64,000 nucleotides of DNA from Sulfurisphaera ohwakuensis (GTDB lineage Archaea; Thermoproteota; Thermoprotei_A; Sulfolobales; Sulfolobaceae), in contig NZ_CP045484.1 of assembly GCF_009729055.1 (NCBI RefSeq), positions 1 through 64,000 of the forward strand, given 5' to 3'. The notes below the pieces were generated by a model. The model saw only the letters and a program-made list of their open reading frames with translations. It did not search any database and was not told the origin of the DNA. Of the stretch, positions 52,733-63,943 are shown one piece after another. Position 1 is the first letter of the stretch; each line of letters begins with the position of its first letter. Made by a program: the position numbers and the translations under genes.

Positions 52733-53332
52733 CTAATAAGTAGATAAAATTTTTTTCGAAATTGAACTTGTATAATCTACCGTAGTAGAATCAATCTCCC
52801 AAATTATACCCCTATCTTTATAATCAGTTACAATGAAATTTTTATCTATTATACCCTCAAACTTAATCTTAGAAATTTTTCTAAATGAACTAAATATTTC
52901 GAATATAATAAATTTATATAGAAAAGGCATTTGTACTCTTAAACAGTTTAAATAATCCACGCTCTTACGCATAATATCAAAAATTACTCTATCAAATAGC
53001 TCTGGTTTTGAAATTGAAATTTGAATATTACCAGAATAATTTACTATCGCAAGAAAGTGTTGAGTCGATTTTTCAGCATCGGTAATCCATAATTCAAGGA
53101 AAATTCCAGTATTTGGACAAGTAAATGAATAAGGTTTTCCGCTTACATGAATCGTTAACATAGAGTTATTTTCTTTTATATAATCTATTATAAAATCAGA
53201 AAATATATTCATATTTATTCCGTTCTGCTCTAGAATCTCTCTTAACTCTTTAGTTAACCCTACTAAGTCACCACTGCTACTTAAGAGCCTACTATCCCCA
53301 GCAAAAATATCTACATAAGCTTCGTATCTCAC
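52733..53332 (-). CDS. Hypothetical protein (199 residues)
   Basis: A soluble alpha/beta protein with no motif I recognise; segments include LTIHVSGKPYSFTCPNTGIF and KFEGIIDKNFIVTDYKDRG. It is on the same strand as the protease genes, 19 bases upstream. Confidence 0.6.
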   Translation of the reverse strand: MRYEAYVDIFAGDSRLLSSSGDLVGLTKELREILEQNGINMNIFSDFIIDYIKENNSMLTIHVSGKPYSFTCPNTGIFLELWITDAEKSTQHFLAIVNYSGNIQISISKPELFDRVIFDIMRKSVDYLNCLRVQMPFLYKFIIFEIFSSFRKISKIKFEGIIDKNFIVTDYKDRGIIWEIDSTTVDYTSSISKKILSTY

Positions 53333-53343
53333 AAAAATAAATA

Positions 53344-53508
53344 TTATTTATTTCTCCTTAAATACTTTGTATATATTTCAGCCTCTATATTCATGTTCTT
53401 TAGCAGAATTTTTTCTACGTATTCTTTATCTTCGTCATTTATTTCAATATTCTTTATAATCTCCTCTACTTCCTCTAATCTTTTTATTGCTTCTTCTAAC
53501 TGAGACAT
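53344..53508 (-). CDS. Small helical protein (54 residues)
   Basis: From ATG 53508: SQLEEAIKRLEEVEEIIKNI, EINDEDKEYVEKILLKNMNI, ending TKYLRRNK. Charged and helical with a single amphipathic coiled segment. Short but with typical codon use; separate from both neighbours. Confidence 0.5.
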   Translation of the reverse strand: MSQLEEAIKRLEEVEEIIKNIEINDEDKEYVEKILLKNMNIEAEIYTKYLRRNK

Positions 53509-53575
53509 AAGAATAAATCGGAATAAGAGGTAATTAAATAATTTGCAAAACAGATTTAATATTACTTTCTCCCAA

Positions 53576-54496
53576 TTAATTTTCGGTTAACTCTCTGTAT
53601 TTTTTACCGATTTCTATAACTTTCTTAACTACTTCTACTGGATCCTTACCTAAAACGTAAGTTATAGGCTCTAATCCTTTTCCTCCAAGATGAACTACAC
53701 AATCCATACCACTATAAAAGGCAGAATATATTAAGTTAGAGATACTTTCATCATCAGTCTCATCGCTTGGTCCAACGTAAACTATCCTAAAATTTAGAAG
53801 ATGTAATGCTTCATCAATCTTTTTGTCATATTTTATGTTCATAATTGATCTTATACTGGGATCTTTCTGCATAATCTTAAGAAGTATTGTAGCAAGATGT
53901 TTACTAGAGCCCCAAGATGGATTTGAAGCTGGAGTTGGTATTCCCTTAACTTTTGTAATTCTGCCTTCAACTGCTAATATATCATTTATTCCTTTTGGAT
54001 TCTTTCTTGCAAAAGCTAAGTTACTTAAAACCTCTGGTATTAACGGAGTCACAAACTCATTTTGTAGCATGCTCAAAGCTATTTCCATTCTTTCTTCCTC
54101 ATTTTGCCTATAAATGTATCTGCAAATATCACAATCTTGAGGAATATACTTATCATTTTCTTTATGAAATTTGCAAAATTTTAGTTCTGATAAATATCTT
54201 AATCCTATATCAGTTATATAATACATTGCACTCTTAGTATCATTTTTATTCAATATATTTACTAAATCTTGTATTATATCTTCTATTTCTTCATCTTTTA
54301 ATCCTAATTCTCTTAATTTTTTATATTGGAAATTCTCATCTTCATCTAAGTATTGCTTTACTGCTGGCTGAGTAACACCTAATAAAATTGCTATTCTATT
54401 TTGGCTCATACCAAGTTCTCTAAGTTTTTTAGCTATCAATACTTTAATTGTTGGTAGGAGATTATCCGTAATGAGCTCTAATGGAGTTTTTACCAC
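53576..54496 (-). CDS. ThiR-like transcription regulator (HTH plus ThiN domain)
   Basis: 306 residues. N-terminal HTH (KLRELGMSQNRIAILLGVTQ, AVKQYLD), a helical linker with a CKFH...CDIC cysteine cluster, and a C-terminal ThiN domain (GINDILAVEGRITKVKGIPT, NPSWGSSKHLATILL, HLGGKGLEPITYVLG). In archaea this combination represses thiamine genes in response to thiamine phosphate. The 5' end overlaps that of the divergent NurA-like gene by 26 bases as annotated. Confidence 0.85.
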   Translation of the reverse strand: MVKTPLELITDNLLPTIKVLIAKKLRELGMSQNRIAILLGVTQPAVKQYLDEDENFQYKKLRELGLKDEEIEDIIQDLVNILNKNDTKSAMYYITDIGLRYLSELKFCKFHKENDKYIPQDCDICRYIYRQNEEERMEIALSMLQNEFVTPLIPEVLSNLAFARKNPKGINDILAVEGRITKVKGIPTPASNPSWGSSKHLATILLKIMQKDPSIRSIMNIKYDKKIDEALHLLNFRIVYVGPSDETDDESISNLIYSAFYSGMDCVVHLGGKGLEPITYVLGKDPVEVVKKVIEIGKKYRELTEN

Positions 54497-55169
54497 AATT
54501 ATTAATTTGATTAAAGGTAAATATGGTGAATGGAATTTCTCATTTTCTGCAATAGACGGGAGTTTTCATGAGATACAGTACATTGGAGGAAACTTAGCTT
54601 ATATTGTAGTTAGTAAAGTTGAAGGAGAAGTTAAGCAAAATAAAATCTTAACGTTAAAAATTGACTATGAGGAGAAAATTTGCGAAAATTGTAAAGTAGA
54701 GGATGAAATGAGAGAGATGGAATATGAAAAAGCTAGAAATGCCTCCTCAGACATAATCTTTCTAGATAGGAAAATTAGTATGGATGATTTCGAGGAAGAT
54801 AACTTAATAGCAATAGTTAAAGATCCGTTTGAAAGAATTAGTATAAATGGAGAGACTCCTTGGTTATTACCAGTTTATGAAAAGGGGAAAATAAGGGGGG
54901 CATACTTTAAACTTTTCCCGTTTAGTTGGATATTTCTAGTTGAGACAACATTAAACATAGATTGGAGTGAGATTCTGCATATTCTTTACTTTTTGGGTAG
55001 TGAACCTATTCCAGAGGCTCTTGGATATAATTATCCACTATTTCTAGCTGATAAGGTAGCTAAATTTTATAGAGACAAAATGGTTAAAACATTAGATTTA
55101 TTCGCATCAAAATTTCCTCAAAGATATAGGCAATTTAGAAGCTTAATAGAAAGAAATAGGAGGAAGTAA
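54471..55169 (+). CDS. NurA-like nuclease
   Basis: 232 residues: [20 protein letters not shown] holds the first acidic motif of NurA (DGS), [12 protein letters not shown] the second (LDR), and a C-terminal helix region. NurA nucleases resect DNA ends with HerA. The gene is directly followed by a HerA-like gene (2-base gap). ATG 54471 lies within the divergent ThiR gene; a TTG at 54507 would avoid the overlap. The usual Mre11/Rad50 partners are not here, so this may be a second, paralogous pair. Confidence 0.75.
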   Translation: MSSNGVFTTIINLIKGKYGEWNFSFSAIDGSFHEIQYIGGNLAYIVVSKVEGEVKQNKILTLKIDYEEKICENCKVEDEMREMEYEKARNASSDIIFLDRKISMDDFEEDNLIAIVKDPFERISINGETPWLLPVYEKGKIRGAYFKLFPFSWIFLVETTLNIDWSEILHILYFLGSEPIPEALGYNYPLFLADKVAKFYRDKMVKTLDLFASKFPQRYRQFRSLIERNRRK

Positions 55170-55171
55170 AA

Positions 55172-56905
55172 ATGTCCTTGTTTATTGATACTGATGGTAG
55201 ACTTAGAGAAATAAAAGTATTTACTAGGCCTACGGCTGACGGTAGAGGTTCGATATCTTTCAGAACGTTTATAATTGAGTTCCCTTTTAATAGAAATATT
55301 GAGATAGATACTGGAAAATTACTAGCTGTAGAAACTATTAAAGAAAATAAATATCTTGTTCTAGAAGTAGTAGATTATCTCCCATTACACTATGCAATGA
55401 TCAATCTTGACGGTACAATACCAAAAGAATTAAGAGATGAAATAATGAGAAGAGTTGAGGAAAGTTGGAATTCTAACGAATCTTGGATAGAAACTTATGC
55501 ATCTCCAGTAGGGTACATAATGGAAATTAATGAAAATAATATAAAATTTACAAAGGGATATATACCACCACTGCTAGGTTCAAAGATAAAGCTATTTACG
55601 CCAAAAGCCTATGAGAACTTCATTTTTTATGAAGACGGAGAAAATATAGGAAAAGTTGTAAATGAAAACATAGATCTAAAGATAAGTTTAAGGAAAGCTA
55701 TAAAGTATCACATAGGAGTATTTGCCTATACTGGTTCTGGAAAATCTAATTTAACTGCTTTATTAGTTAGAAAAGCCTTAGAATCAATACCAGAATTAAA
55801 AGTAATAATAATAGATGTTTCAATGGAATACGCAGTCCTTCTTCTTGATCAACTAGTCAAACTTAACTCTAGATTAATAACTCTAGATAGATTACCAAAC
55901 AATGAGATTGACGCCGGAAGGAGATTAGTTAGAACTCACGTTATTCCAGAAGAACTTTCTGAGTTTAAAGAAGAGATTAGGAAAGCTTTTGAAACTCTCT
56001 ATACGCAAAACAAATTAAGAAAACTTTACATTCCTCCGCAAGGTATAACGTGTCTAACCTATGGATATTTAATAGAAATGGTTAGATCTCAAGTCGAAGA
56101 TAAATATGTAGCAACAGCACAAAAACCGTTCTTTCTCATGTTACTTCAACAAATAGATAAATTAATGAGGGAGAAAAAAATGACTAAGGACGATATAGTT
56201 GATGATAGCATAAATGAGATATTAACTGAAGTTGAACTTAAGGCTAGAGAGGCTAACCTAAGAGAGAATTCTGCGATATTTACCTTTATTTCTGCAATAA
56301 AGAGCTATATAAACCAAGAACAAGTAACAAGTGAAGAATATGACATAGAGGCGTTAGCAATAGAAGCTCTCGATAATTCATCAGAATCGGCTAGATTATT
56401 TATAGTTGAGTCGCCAAATATGGACGACGCTAGAATGATAGTATCACTACTTATAGATCAGATATTTATGAGGAGAAAGAGATCCTATTCATCATCCCCA
56501 ACACTTCTGTTTGTTCTTGATGAAGCTCAAGAGTTTATACCATTTGATACAAAACAAAAGGATAATAGTGAAGCATCTTCACTAGCAGTTGAGAAACTGC
56601 TTAGGCATGGAAGAAAGTATTACCTACATGGTTTAATTAGTACGCAAAGATTAGCATATTTAAATACTAATGTATTACAGCAGATTCATACTTACTTTGT
56701 AAGTACATTACCAAGACCATATGATAGACAGTTAATTGCGGAAACGTTTGGAGTATCAGACTCCTTAGTTGAAAAAACTTTAGAATTCGATGTAGGACAA
56801 TGGATGATAGTGAGTTTTAAGGCTGCGCTCAAAGAAGATATACCAGTTATATTTAAAGCTGAAAATAACATAAATGAGCTTAAAGAATGGCTGAAAAAGA
56901 AATAA
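55172..56905 (+). CDS. HerA/FtsK-type ATPase (NurA partner)
   Basis: 577 residues. Walker [21 protein letters not shown] near 190-205, Walker [12 protein letters not shown] near 450, sensor [16 protein letters not shown], and Arg-finger-like region [17 protein letters not shown]-terminal ~150 residues are the HAS-like beta barrel. Hexameric DNA translocase; bigger than canonical HerA (~500). Overlaps pcm by 19 bases. Confidence 0.85.
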   Translation: MSLFIDTDGRLREIKVFTRPTADGRGSISFRTFIIEFPFNRNIEIDTGKLLAVETIKENKYLVLEVVDYLPLHYAMINLDGTIPKELRDEIMRRVEESWNSNESWIETYASPVGYIMEINENNIKFTKGYIPPLLGSKIKLFTPKAYENFIFYEDGENIGKVVNENIDLKISLRKAIKYHIGVFAYTGSGKSNLTALLVRKALESIPELKVIIIDVSMEYAVLLLDQLVKLNSRLITLDRLPNNEIDAGRRLVRTHVIPEELSEFKEEIRKAFETLYTQNKLRKLYIPPQGITCLTYGYLIEMVRSQVEDKYVATAQKPFFLMLLQQIDKLMREKKMTKDDIVDDSINEILTEVELKAREANLRENSAIFTFISAIKSYINQEQVTSEEYDIEALAIEALDNSSESARLFIVESPNMDDARMIVSLLIDQIFMRRKRSYSSSPTLLFVLDEAQEFIPFDTKQKDNSEASSLAVEKLLRHGRKYYLHGLISTQRLAYLNTNVLQQIHTYFVSTLPRPYDRQLIAETFGVSDSLVEKTLEFDVGQWMIVSFKAALKEDIPVIFKAENNINELKEWLKKK

Positions 56906-57522
56906 TTAATTATATAAGGACTCTAATAACAAGCGAAGAGCTAATAAGGGCATTTACGAAAGTAGATAGAAGGAAATTTCTTCCAGATAAATTAAAAGAC
57001 AGAGCGTATTCAATTAAACATATAGATGAACCATTACAAATAACTAAAAACTATACAACTACTGCCTTAAGCCTTGGATTGAAAATGCTTGATTTACTTG
57101 AGCTAAAAAAGGAAGATAAGGTGTTAGAAATAGGTACTGGAATTGGTTATTATACAGCATTAATTGCTGAGATTGTTGGAGGAAAAAATGTTTATACAGT
57201 CGAGTATGATGAAGAGATGTTTAACATAGCAAAACAAAATCTCAAGGAATACAATGTTAACCTTATTTTTGGAGATGGAAGTATTGGTTATGAAGAAGCA
57301 AAACCGTATGATAAAGCTATAATTTGGGCTGCATCGCCAACATTTCCTTGTCTAATTTACAATCAAATTAAAGATCAAGGAATAATTATAGTTCCAATAA
57401 CAGATAAAAAGGATAGACAAGGATTATACAAAATCGTGAAAGGAAAATCACCAACAATGATTAGATATTTTGATGTTATCTTTTCTCCATTAAGAGGTAT
57501 TTGTGGTTATTGGTTAAATTAA
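56887..57522 (+). CDS. pcm: Protein-L-isoaspartate O-methyltransferase
   Basis: 211 residues. SAM-binding [18 protein letters not shown], post-I acidic residue in [10 protein letters not shown], and [20 protein letters not shown] with the substrate-binding N-terminus. Repairs isoaspartyl residues in aged proteins. Overlaps the HerA-like gene, so part of the same operon. Confidence 0.9.
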   Translation: MAEKEIINYIRTLITSEELIRAFTKVDRRKFLPDKLKDRAYSIKHIDEPLQITKNYTTTALSLGLKMLDLLELKKEDKVLEIGTGIGYYTALIAEIVGGKNVYTVEYDEEMFNIAKQNLKEYNVNLIFGDGSIGYEEAKPYDKAIIWAASPTFPCLIYNQIKDQGIIIVPITDKKDRQGLYKIVKGKSPTMIRYFDVIFSPLRGICGYWLN

Positions 57523-57548
57523 AAAAGAATATTAGCTTAAGACTGTAA

Positions 57549-57592
57549 CAACTTTACGTAACTTTTAATTCCTTTTAATCATTTCTCAATAC
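57549..57592 (+). repeat. Dispersed repeat, second copy
   Basis: Related to 22231-22275 (CTGTAACA, TACGTAACTTTTAATT). A second, shorter version (CGTAACTTATCC...TTTTAATTC) occurs at ~57631-57662, enclosed by ACCCATGGCG (57624-57633) and its inverse CGCCATGGGT (57663-57672). Confidence 0.4.
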
Positions 57593-57797
57593 GACTTTTA
57601 TTATGATCATGTTTATATAAGTACCCATGGCGTAACTTATCCTTATTTTTACTCACTTTTAATTCCGCCATGGGTAAACACTCTCTTAAAATAACCTGAT
57701 AACAAGCATGAAAAAATAAATTTTCCTAATCCCTCGACCCTAAAAGATGAAACTTAAATTTAAAATCCTTTTTATTCATATTAATAGGTTATAAGAG

Positions 57798-58586
57798 CTA
57801 AAATACACCGAGAACTTTGAAAAGCTCACTAATTGATGTAGCTACAAACACACTGCCTAAAAACATGTAAATATGAGCTGGATGCATCTTATTTGCTATC
57901 TTTGCAAAATAATAACCCGATATCAAAGCAGTTATACCAATTATTATCCCAGCTATTATATCGATTCTTCCAGCACTTATATATGCTGTAGTTCCGCTAA
58001 TTGCTGAAAATAACATAGCTAAAGTGGCTGTACCAATCATTCTTTTGATATCAATTGAAAATAAAAGCATCATAACAGCAATAAACATTATACCGCCACT
58101 TGCCCCTAAAGTTCCAGTTACAATGCCTATAATCATCGCTAAAATTATAGCTATTAAGAACTTCGTTTTCCCGATCTCAATCCTCTTTATATTAAGCATT
58201 GGATTTCTAGATCTTTTAAATGACATATATGCCATGTATGACGTGAATATTGTAAATGATGCTTCTAAACCCTTTTCTGGTACTGCAAATGCTATTCGCG
58301 AACCTAATTGTGCACCTACTACTGCGCCTAAACCTAAGAGTAAAGAAACTCTATAATCAACATTTCCGTTTTTAAAGTAGACAAAGATAACTGAAAGTGT
58401 AGTGATCACGTCTACAAGTAGACTCGAACCAATTGAGTCATAATAAGAAAGACCTAAGTAAGAGAGAGCTGGAACTACTATAAGAACGCCACTAGACCCA
58501 GTAATCCCAGTTAGAATTCCTACTGAAATTCCAATAAGAATAAGAAAATAAATTGGGATCATAAGTAACCACGAGATAAAAAACAT
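57798..58586 (-). CDS. TauE/SafE-family sulfite/sulfonate exporter
   Basis: 262 residues, about eight helices, with the repeated family motifs GILTGITGSSGVLIVVPALS in the first half and GIVTGTLGASGGIMFIAVMM in the second. Likely exports sulfite or organosulfonates; relevant for a sulfur-oxidising archaeon. Confidence 0.88.
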   Translation of the reverse strand: MFFISWLLMIPIYFLILIGISVGILTGITGSSGVLIVVPALSYLGLSYYDSIGSSLLVDVITTLSVIFVYFKNGNVDYRVSLLLGLGAVVGAQLGSRIAFAVPEKGLEASFTIFTSYMAYMSFKRSRNPMLNIKRIEIGKTKFLIAIILAMIIGIVTGTLGASGGIMFIAVMMLLFSIDIKRMIGTATLAMLFSAISGTTAYISAGRIDIIAGIIIGITALISGYYFAKIANKMHPAHIYMFLGSVFVATSISELFKVLGVF

Positions 58587-58822
58587 TTAAAGAGTTTCTA
58601 ATATAGATTAAGTTATTACTCTTCCTTCTGTTTTAAGACTTACAGATCTTAAAATGAAAATTTCTCTATAAGTAACATTTTCACCATTGATTAACGTTAC
58701 ATTCAGTAAACACTCGAAATACTTATAAAAGCCTCCATTAAAACAGAGAAAATTTAAAATATTGGAAAATATTCTTTATTTAAAGTAAAACAAAGATATG
58801 TATTCATTTCAAAAATAATACG

Positions 58823-58922
<100 letters not shown>

Positions 58923-59200
58923 CAAAAATGAAGTATTGTAAGAAATATTTAAAGTTAGCTTAAGGCGAAAACATTTACAGAATCTATTTTTGTTATCACT
59001 TAAATGACTGTTTAAAAATGTTTACTAAGGTTAAGTTTAGATCTCACTATAAGATTAACATCAAATATATTATGATATTTACAGCTCTAATACTAAATTT
59101 AAAAATAGTATTCGTTTTAAGACAGTTTAATCTACAATAGATAAAATAACCTATATTATTAATCATAGTTATTCTATGTTAAGATTTAAGGTGAAACGCT

Positions 59201-60085
59201 TTATGATATGTTTCTCAGTTTTAAATTATAAAACAACCCGTAAGGAAACGATATAGCTAGTGCTAAACCTGGTATTAAATTCAGTAGATATTTTTTAAAT
59301 CCTCCATAATAGTAAACACCATAACCTATCAAAGGTATATAAAGAGCGGAGATTAATGGAAAAAATGCAGACAAAATAGCTAGTATATAGTAACTGCCAT
59401 AATATGTATAACCAGTCAAAAACGTAATATCTGTTAGTCCATCAAATAACAACATTAAATCATATTTACTTCTCCATAAATTTCTTCTTGCTTCTTTTAT
59501 CGAAGATTTAAAATCAGTTCTAGCGTGAACTTTATTTAAATGTAAACATCTTCCATTAACAGGTTCTACTCTATATCCTAATTTTTTTAGTTTTGCATAA
59601 AGCCAAACGTCTTCATCTCTTTCATATTTTTCGTCGAATCCTCCTATCATTTTTATATATTCAGTATTAATTCCAGCACATCCCAGATTAGGATTGTGCT
59701 CTCCTTTATTAATAGGCTTTTCAATTTCTTCGCTTGAGTAGGCATAATGCATCCATGTAAATGCAACTCCTTCTAATAGTTTTTCTTCAATCTTCTTACT
59801 AAAATTACTAGGTAAAACTACGTCACTATCAAGAAATATTACATGTTTTTCAGATGTTAATTCTAGCATTTTATTTCTTAATTTAGCCATATTAACTTTT
59901 TTCATTCTTTTATCCTTAACATAAGTAATTTCAGATCGAAGTGATAAGAAATATTCCTCTATATCTTTTCTCTCACTATTATCATAAATTACAACTCTAT
60001 TAACTTTTTGAGATAAAGCAGAGCTTACAGATTGTTTTACCCATTCTAGTTTATCACTAGGACCGACTGGTATAATAATTTCCAT
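59201..60085 (-). CDS. Family 2 glycosyltransferase with C-terminal membrane region
   Basis: 294 residues from ATG 60085 (TTTATATT ~20 bases upstream; a longer start at 60133 would overlap the divergent gene). GT-A fold: [29 protein letters not shown] (DxD), [14 protein letters not shown]. Two or three helices at the C-terminus anchor it. Likely adds sugars to S-layer glycans or lipids. Divergent from the GT4 gene with only 17 bases between starts. Confidence 0.82.
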   Translation of the reverse strand: MEIIIPVGPSDKLEWVKQSVSSALSQKVNRVVIYDNSERKDIEEYFLSLRSEITYVKDKRMKKVNMAKLRNKMLELTSEKHVIFLDSDVVLPSNFSKKIEEKLLEGVAFTWMHYAYSSEEIEKPINKGEHNPNLGCAGINTEYIKMIGGFDEKYERDEDVWLYAKLKKLGYRVEPVNGRCLHLNKVHARTDFKSSIKEARRNLWRSKYDLMLLFDGLTDITFLTGYTYYGSYYILAILSAFFPLISALYIPLIGYGVYYYGGFKKYLLNLIPGLALAISFPYGLFYNLKLRNIS

Positions 60086-60102
60086 TAAGTAATTGAATAT
60101 AA

Positions 60103-61170
60103 ATGGAAGAAATAAAGGTAGCCGTAATTGCACATGGTCTGGGAATGAGTAGAGGTTACAGTGGTGAGGGATATGTTTATAAAAACGTCTTTGAATTACT
60201 AAAGGAAAAAAATATAAATTTTGTAGCAGTAAGCTTTTCTAAACCGTATGACACTTCACTAAATTCTATTTACTCTTTGCCTTTTCATTTACCGAAGTTT
60301 GATAAATACCAAAGGCTTCTTGTTTATTTTACTGCTAAGAAAGTAAAACCTAAGTTGTTTTTTAATGCTTCTGGTATTTTGATTCCATTGTCTAATATTG
60401 CCCCTCACATTATTTACGCAGGAGCACCTGCTATATCCTCTGTACCTAGTAAATATACAAGATCATTTTTTTGGAGACTTTATCTTTTACCTTTTAGGAT
60501 AATTATCAGCAGAATAAAGGATGAAGCTAAGAAAGCCACAATAATTGCCAACTCTCTTTACTCTGCTAGAGCAATAGCTAAAGTCTTTGAAATACCTCAG
60601 CCTCAAGTAATTTATCCTCCGGTCGATGTTGAGTTTTACTCAAAAGCTTTTGAAAATGAGGATAGGGAAAGTGTGTTTGTTACTATTGCTAGGTTTGAAA
60701 GAGGAAAAATGATAGAGAATGCAATAAAATTTTCGCATCTTAGCGGAATTAAGGGAATCGTAATTGGCTCTTTGAATGACAAAAGGTATTATAAAGAACT
60801 TGTGAGATTAAGAGATAGACTAAATGCTGATATTAAGTTTTTACCTAATTTACCAAGAGAAGAGGTTTTAAAAATACTTTCTAAAGCTAAATTATATTTC
60901 CACCCAACTATTGGTGAACATTTTGGAATACCCATCATAGAGGCTATGGCATCTGGTGTTGTTCCCATTGTCCCTAAGGAGAGCGGTGGTAGTGAAATAG
61001 TTCCTCAATTCTCTTATGACAACTTAGAGGATGCTGTTAGGATAGGTAAAGAAATCATTGAAAAATATTCGAATAATTTAAGAAAAGAAATGCATGAAAA
61101 AGCTATAATGTTTGATAAAAATAACTTCAAGGAAAAAATTTACGACGTTATAAGTAAATATTTAATGTAG
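60103..61170 (+). CDS. Family 4 glycosyltransferase (GT-B)
   Basis: 355 residues. C-terminal donor-binding motif [34 protein letters not shown] (EX7E type), preceded by [22 protein letters not shown]-like TATAATAATT at 60071-60080 is ~28 bases before the ATG, inside the divergent gene. Works with the epimerase that follows. Confidence 0.87.
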   Translation: MEEIKVAVIAHGLGMSRGYSGEGYVYKNVFELLKEKNINFVAVSFSKPYDTSLNSIYSLPFHLPKFDKYQRLLVYFTAKKVKPKLFFNASGILIPLSNIAPHIIYAGAPAISSVPSKYTRSFFWRLYLLPFRIIISRIKDEAKKATIIANSLYSARAIAKVFEIPQPQVIYPPVDVEFYSKAFENEDRESVFVTIARFERGKMIENAIKFSHLSGIKGIVIGSLNDKRYYKELVRLRDRLNADIKFLPNLPREEVLKILSKAKLYFHPTIGEHFGIPIIEAMASGVVPIVPKESGGSEIVPQFSYDNLEDAVRIGKEIIEKYSNNLRKEMHEKAIMFDKNNFKEKIYDVISKYLM

Positions 61171-61188
61171 AGTATTTTATTATTTCCC

Positions 61189-62109
61189 ATGGTTTACGTG
61201 ATAACTGGTGGTGCTGGTTATATAGGTGGGCATTTAACAGATTATTTAGTAGAAAGAGGAGAAGATGTCGTTGTAATTGATGATTTTTCTTATGGAAAAT
61301 ATATGAATAATAAAGCTATTTATAAAAAGATAGATTTGAGATCTAATGCTGACATAGAAATACCAAAAGATTCAATTCTTTTTCATTTAGCTGCCAATCC
61401 AGATGTAAGGACTTCAATGATTCACGTGCAAGAACATTTTGAAAGGGATGTAAAGGTTACTCTTAATACATTAGAAATAGCGAGAAAATATGATGTTAAA
61501 AAATTTATCTTTGCCTCTTCCTCTACTGTATATGGAGAGGCAAAAGTTATTCCTACACCAGAAGATTCTGAATTAAAGCCAATTTCTAACTATGGTCTTT
61601 TTAAATTATTAGGAGAAGAAATGGTAGAATATTATTCTAGGGTTTATAGTATAAGAGCAGTTTCGGTTCGTTTAGCTAACGTAACTGGAGGTAGAATATC
61701 TCATGGAGTAATTTATGATTTCGTAAATAAACTCTTAAAAGATAGTAATAAGCTAGAAATTTTAGGAAATGGAAAACAGAAAAAAAGTTATATCTATATT
61801 ACAGATACAATAGAAGGATTAGTCTTATTAGCAGAGGAAAATACTGGTTCGTATTCAGTATATAATCTTGGTAACGAAGATTGGATTACTGTTGATGAAA
61901 TTGCTAAGATCGTGGAAGAGGAAATGGGTGTGTCCCCCAAGCATATATACGTTGATTCTGGAGAAGGAAGAGGATGGGTGGGTGATGTTAGATTTATGTT
62001 ACTTGACATAAAAAAGATAAAAGAAATTGGTTGGAAGCCTAAATATACTTCTAGAGACGCTGTTAGACTTGCTGTGAGGGATTTATTAAATGAATTACAT
62101 AAAAATTAG
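61189..62109 (+). CDS. NAD-dependent sugar epimerase/dehydratase (GalE-like)
   Basis: 306 residues, extended [20 protein letters not shown] (Rossmann), SSSTVYGEA, catalytic Tyr/Lys in [13 protein letters not shown] (YxxxK), and [16 protein letters not shown]. Interconverts UDP-hexoses such as UDP-Glc/UDP-Gal, feeding the neighbouring glycosyltransferases. Overlaps the following small gene by 20 bases. Confidence 0.87.
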   Translation: MVYVITGGAGYIGGHLTDYLVERGEDVVVIDDFSYGKYMNNKAIYKKIDLRSNADIEIPKDSILFHLAANPDVRTSMIHVQEHFERDVKVTLNTLEIARKYDVKKFIFASSSTVYGEAKVIPTPEDSELKPISNYGLFKLLGEEMVEYYSRVYSIRAVSVRLANVTGGRISHGVIYDFVNKLLKDSNKLEILGNGKQKKSYIYITDTIEGLVLLAEENTGSYSVYNLGNEDWITVDEIAKIVEEEMGVSPKHIYVDSGEGRGWVGDVRFMLLDIKKIKEIGWKPKYTSRDAVRLAVRDLLNELHKN

Positions 62110-62317
62110 GCTGCTAGGCTTAGGTTTGCTTCTTCTCTCTATAACTATAATAATATTATCATTTGAAATATTATTTCTTGGATTACAGATAAAACTCGGT
62201 AATTTTAGACTGTCTGATTACTTCATAAAAGTTATTAATTTTTTAATTATCTTAGGCGTTTTTGGTTATTTAGGGTATGTTGGATATGTTATGCTTAGTA
62301 CTGGAGAAAGGAGATAA
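62090..62317 (+). CDS. Small two-helix membrane protein
   Basis: 75 residues, two long hydrophobic helices ([40 protein letters not shown]). Overlaps the epimerase gene, so co-expressed. No family recognised. Confidence 0.55.
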   Translation: MNYIKIRLLGLGLLLLSITIIILSFEILFLGLQIKLGNFRLSDYFIKVINFLIILGVFGYLGYVGYVMLSTGERR

Positions 62318-62357
62318 TAGCGTTTAATTTAAATACCAGACATTATATTGATTTTTG

Positions 62358-62459
<102 letters not shown>

Positions 62460-62463
62460 CGTA

Positions 62464-62739
62464 TTATTTTAAAAATTCTTTCATAATCATTTTAATAATC
62501 TTGTATTTTCCTTCTATTTTATTTACCATAATTAAACCTGGAATACCAGTTGCAGGATGGATTTTATCTGGAAATGGAACAGGATCTAGGCCAAGCTTTT
62601 GACAAATAATAAGCAAAGAATTAAAATCAATTCTTTTTTCTCCAATTTTTCTAATTTTTCTTCCTTTACCCCTACTACTAGCTAAAAAATAAGCTAACCA
62701 TATGGCTACTTTTTCCCCTTTATAGTCTCTTAAGCTCAT
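62464..62739 (-). CDS. srp19: Signal recognition particle protein SRP19
   Basis: 91 residues: WLAYFLASSRGKGRKI, KLGLDPVPFPDKIHPATG and a basic C-terminus, the SRP19 fold, which binds 7S RNA and primes SRP54 binding. Overlaps the S8e gene by 4 bases. Confidence 0.9.
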   Translation of the reverse strand: MSLRDYKGEKVAIWLAYFLASSRGKGRKIRKIGEKRIDFNSLLIICQKLGLDPVPFPDKIHPATGIPGLIMVNKIEGKYKIIKMIMKEFLK

Positions 62740-63122
62740 TCTTTAATCAGTATAGCATTTATTGTTCCGTCTTGACCTGGCCTAGAAGTTACCTTTGCTT
62801 TTCCCAATTCTGTTTGAATTATTGATCCTTTTACAATTATTCCTCTTCTAGCATACTCCTTATTTGCTGGAGTTTCTATAACTGATAATATTTTTGCTTT
62901 CTTGCTTACCTTTTCTTGAGGGTCATATATGTTTGCAAACGTGGCATATTTCACTCTTATTTTTATATTTCCTCCCATACCTCTTTCTTTTTCTATTAAC
63001 TCCTCAGTACTAAGTTTTGTTTCAGTAGGAGGAGAACCTAATTCAAACTTCCTTTTATCTCTATGTTTTCCTTTTTTACCACCAGTTATTTTCCTAAAAT
63101 CATTACCTTGAAAATATCCCAT
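62736..63122 (-). CDS. rps8e: Ribosomal protein S8e
   Basis: 128 residues with the family start YFQGNDFRKITGGKKGKHRD and KRKFELGSPPTETKLS, then KAKVTSRPGQDGTINAILI. Component of the archaeal small subunit. First gene of a two-gene unit with srp19. Confidence 0.95.
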   Translation of the reverse strand: MGYFQGNDFRKITGGKKGKHRDKRKFELGSPPTETKLSTEELIEKERGMGGNIKIRVKYATFANIYDPQEKVSKKAKILSVIETPANKEYARRGIIVKGSIIQTELGKAKVTSRPGQDGTINAILIKE

Positions 63123-63154
63123 ACGAAACTTATTTAAGGAGGTAGCTTATAAAT

Positions 63155-63943
63155 TTAAGCACCGAAATTTCTTTTCCTCTTTTGATAAGATCTTATTGCT
63201 CTCCATAAGTCTATCTTTCTAAAGTCTGGCCAATATGTGTCTACAAAAAAGAGTTCTGAATACGCTATATGCCATAAAAGGAAATTACTTATTCGTATTT
63301 CACCAGAAGATCTAATTACTAGATCTATGTCTTCTAGCTCTTTATCATAAAGGTATTGCCTAAATATATTTTCATTAATATCATCTAGTTTTATTTTTCC
63401 TTTCTCGTAATCTGCAATAATTTTTTTGGTAGCATCAATTATTTCTTGTCTTCCCCCATAACAGATTGCAAGAGTAAGCTTCCTCTTGTTAAAATTCTCA
63501 GTTTTTTTACTTAATTGATTTAGTACTTCTAATAGGTCTAAGGGAAGTTTATATATTAGACCTATTGCTCTTACTTTAACTTCATATTTGTAAATTATTT
63601 CGCCATAGAGTAACTCTTCTAATCCTGCCTTAATGTAGTTAAATATTGTATTAAGCTCAAGATTTGATCTCTTATCACAATTTTCTGTTGAAAGTGCAAA
63701 TACCGTTATATTTTTTATACCCATCTCTAGTAACCATAATAACACTTGTTTTAACTTTCTGTAACCATTATAATATGCATCATTTATACTTAAGTTGTTG
63801 GCTCTTGCCCATCTCCTATTCCCATCTGGAATAATTCCAACGTGTTGAGGAAATGGACCATTTTTTATCTCATTCCATAAAATTTTTTCATAGAACTTAT
63901 AGACTGGATATAGTATAATCTTCCCTACTTTTTCTTTAAACAT
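63155..63943 (-). CDS. uppS: Cis-prenyltransferase (UppS family)
   Basis: 262 residues. Family motifs: [16 protein letters not shown] (catalytic Asp), [61 protein letters not shown]. Makes the polyprenyl chain for dolichol-type carriers used in protein glycosylation. Start ATG 63943 overlaps the upstream gene end by 19 bases. Confidence 0.93.
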   Translation of the reverse strand: MFKEKVGKIILYPVYKFYEKILWNEIKNGPFPQHVGIIPDGNRRWARANNLSINDAYYNGYRKLKQVLLWLLEMGIKNITVFALSTENCDKRSNLELNTIFNYIKAGLEELLYGEIIYKYEVKVRAIGLIYKLPLDLLEVLNQLSKKTENFNKRKLTLAICYGGRQEIIDATKKIIADYEKGKIKLDDINENIFRQYLYDKELEDIDLVIRSSGEIRISNFLLWHIAYSELFFVDTYWPDFRKIDLWRAIRSYQKRKRNFGA

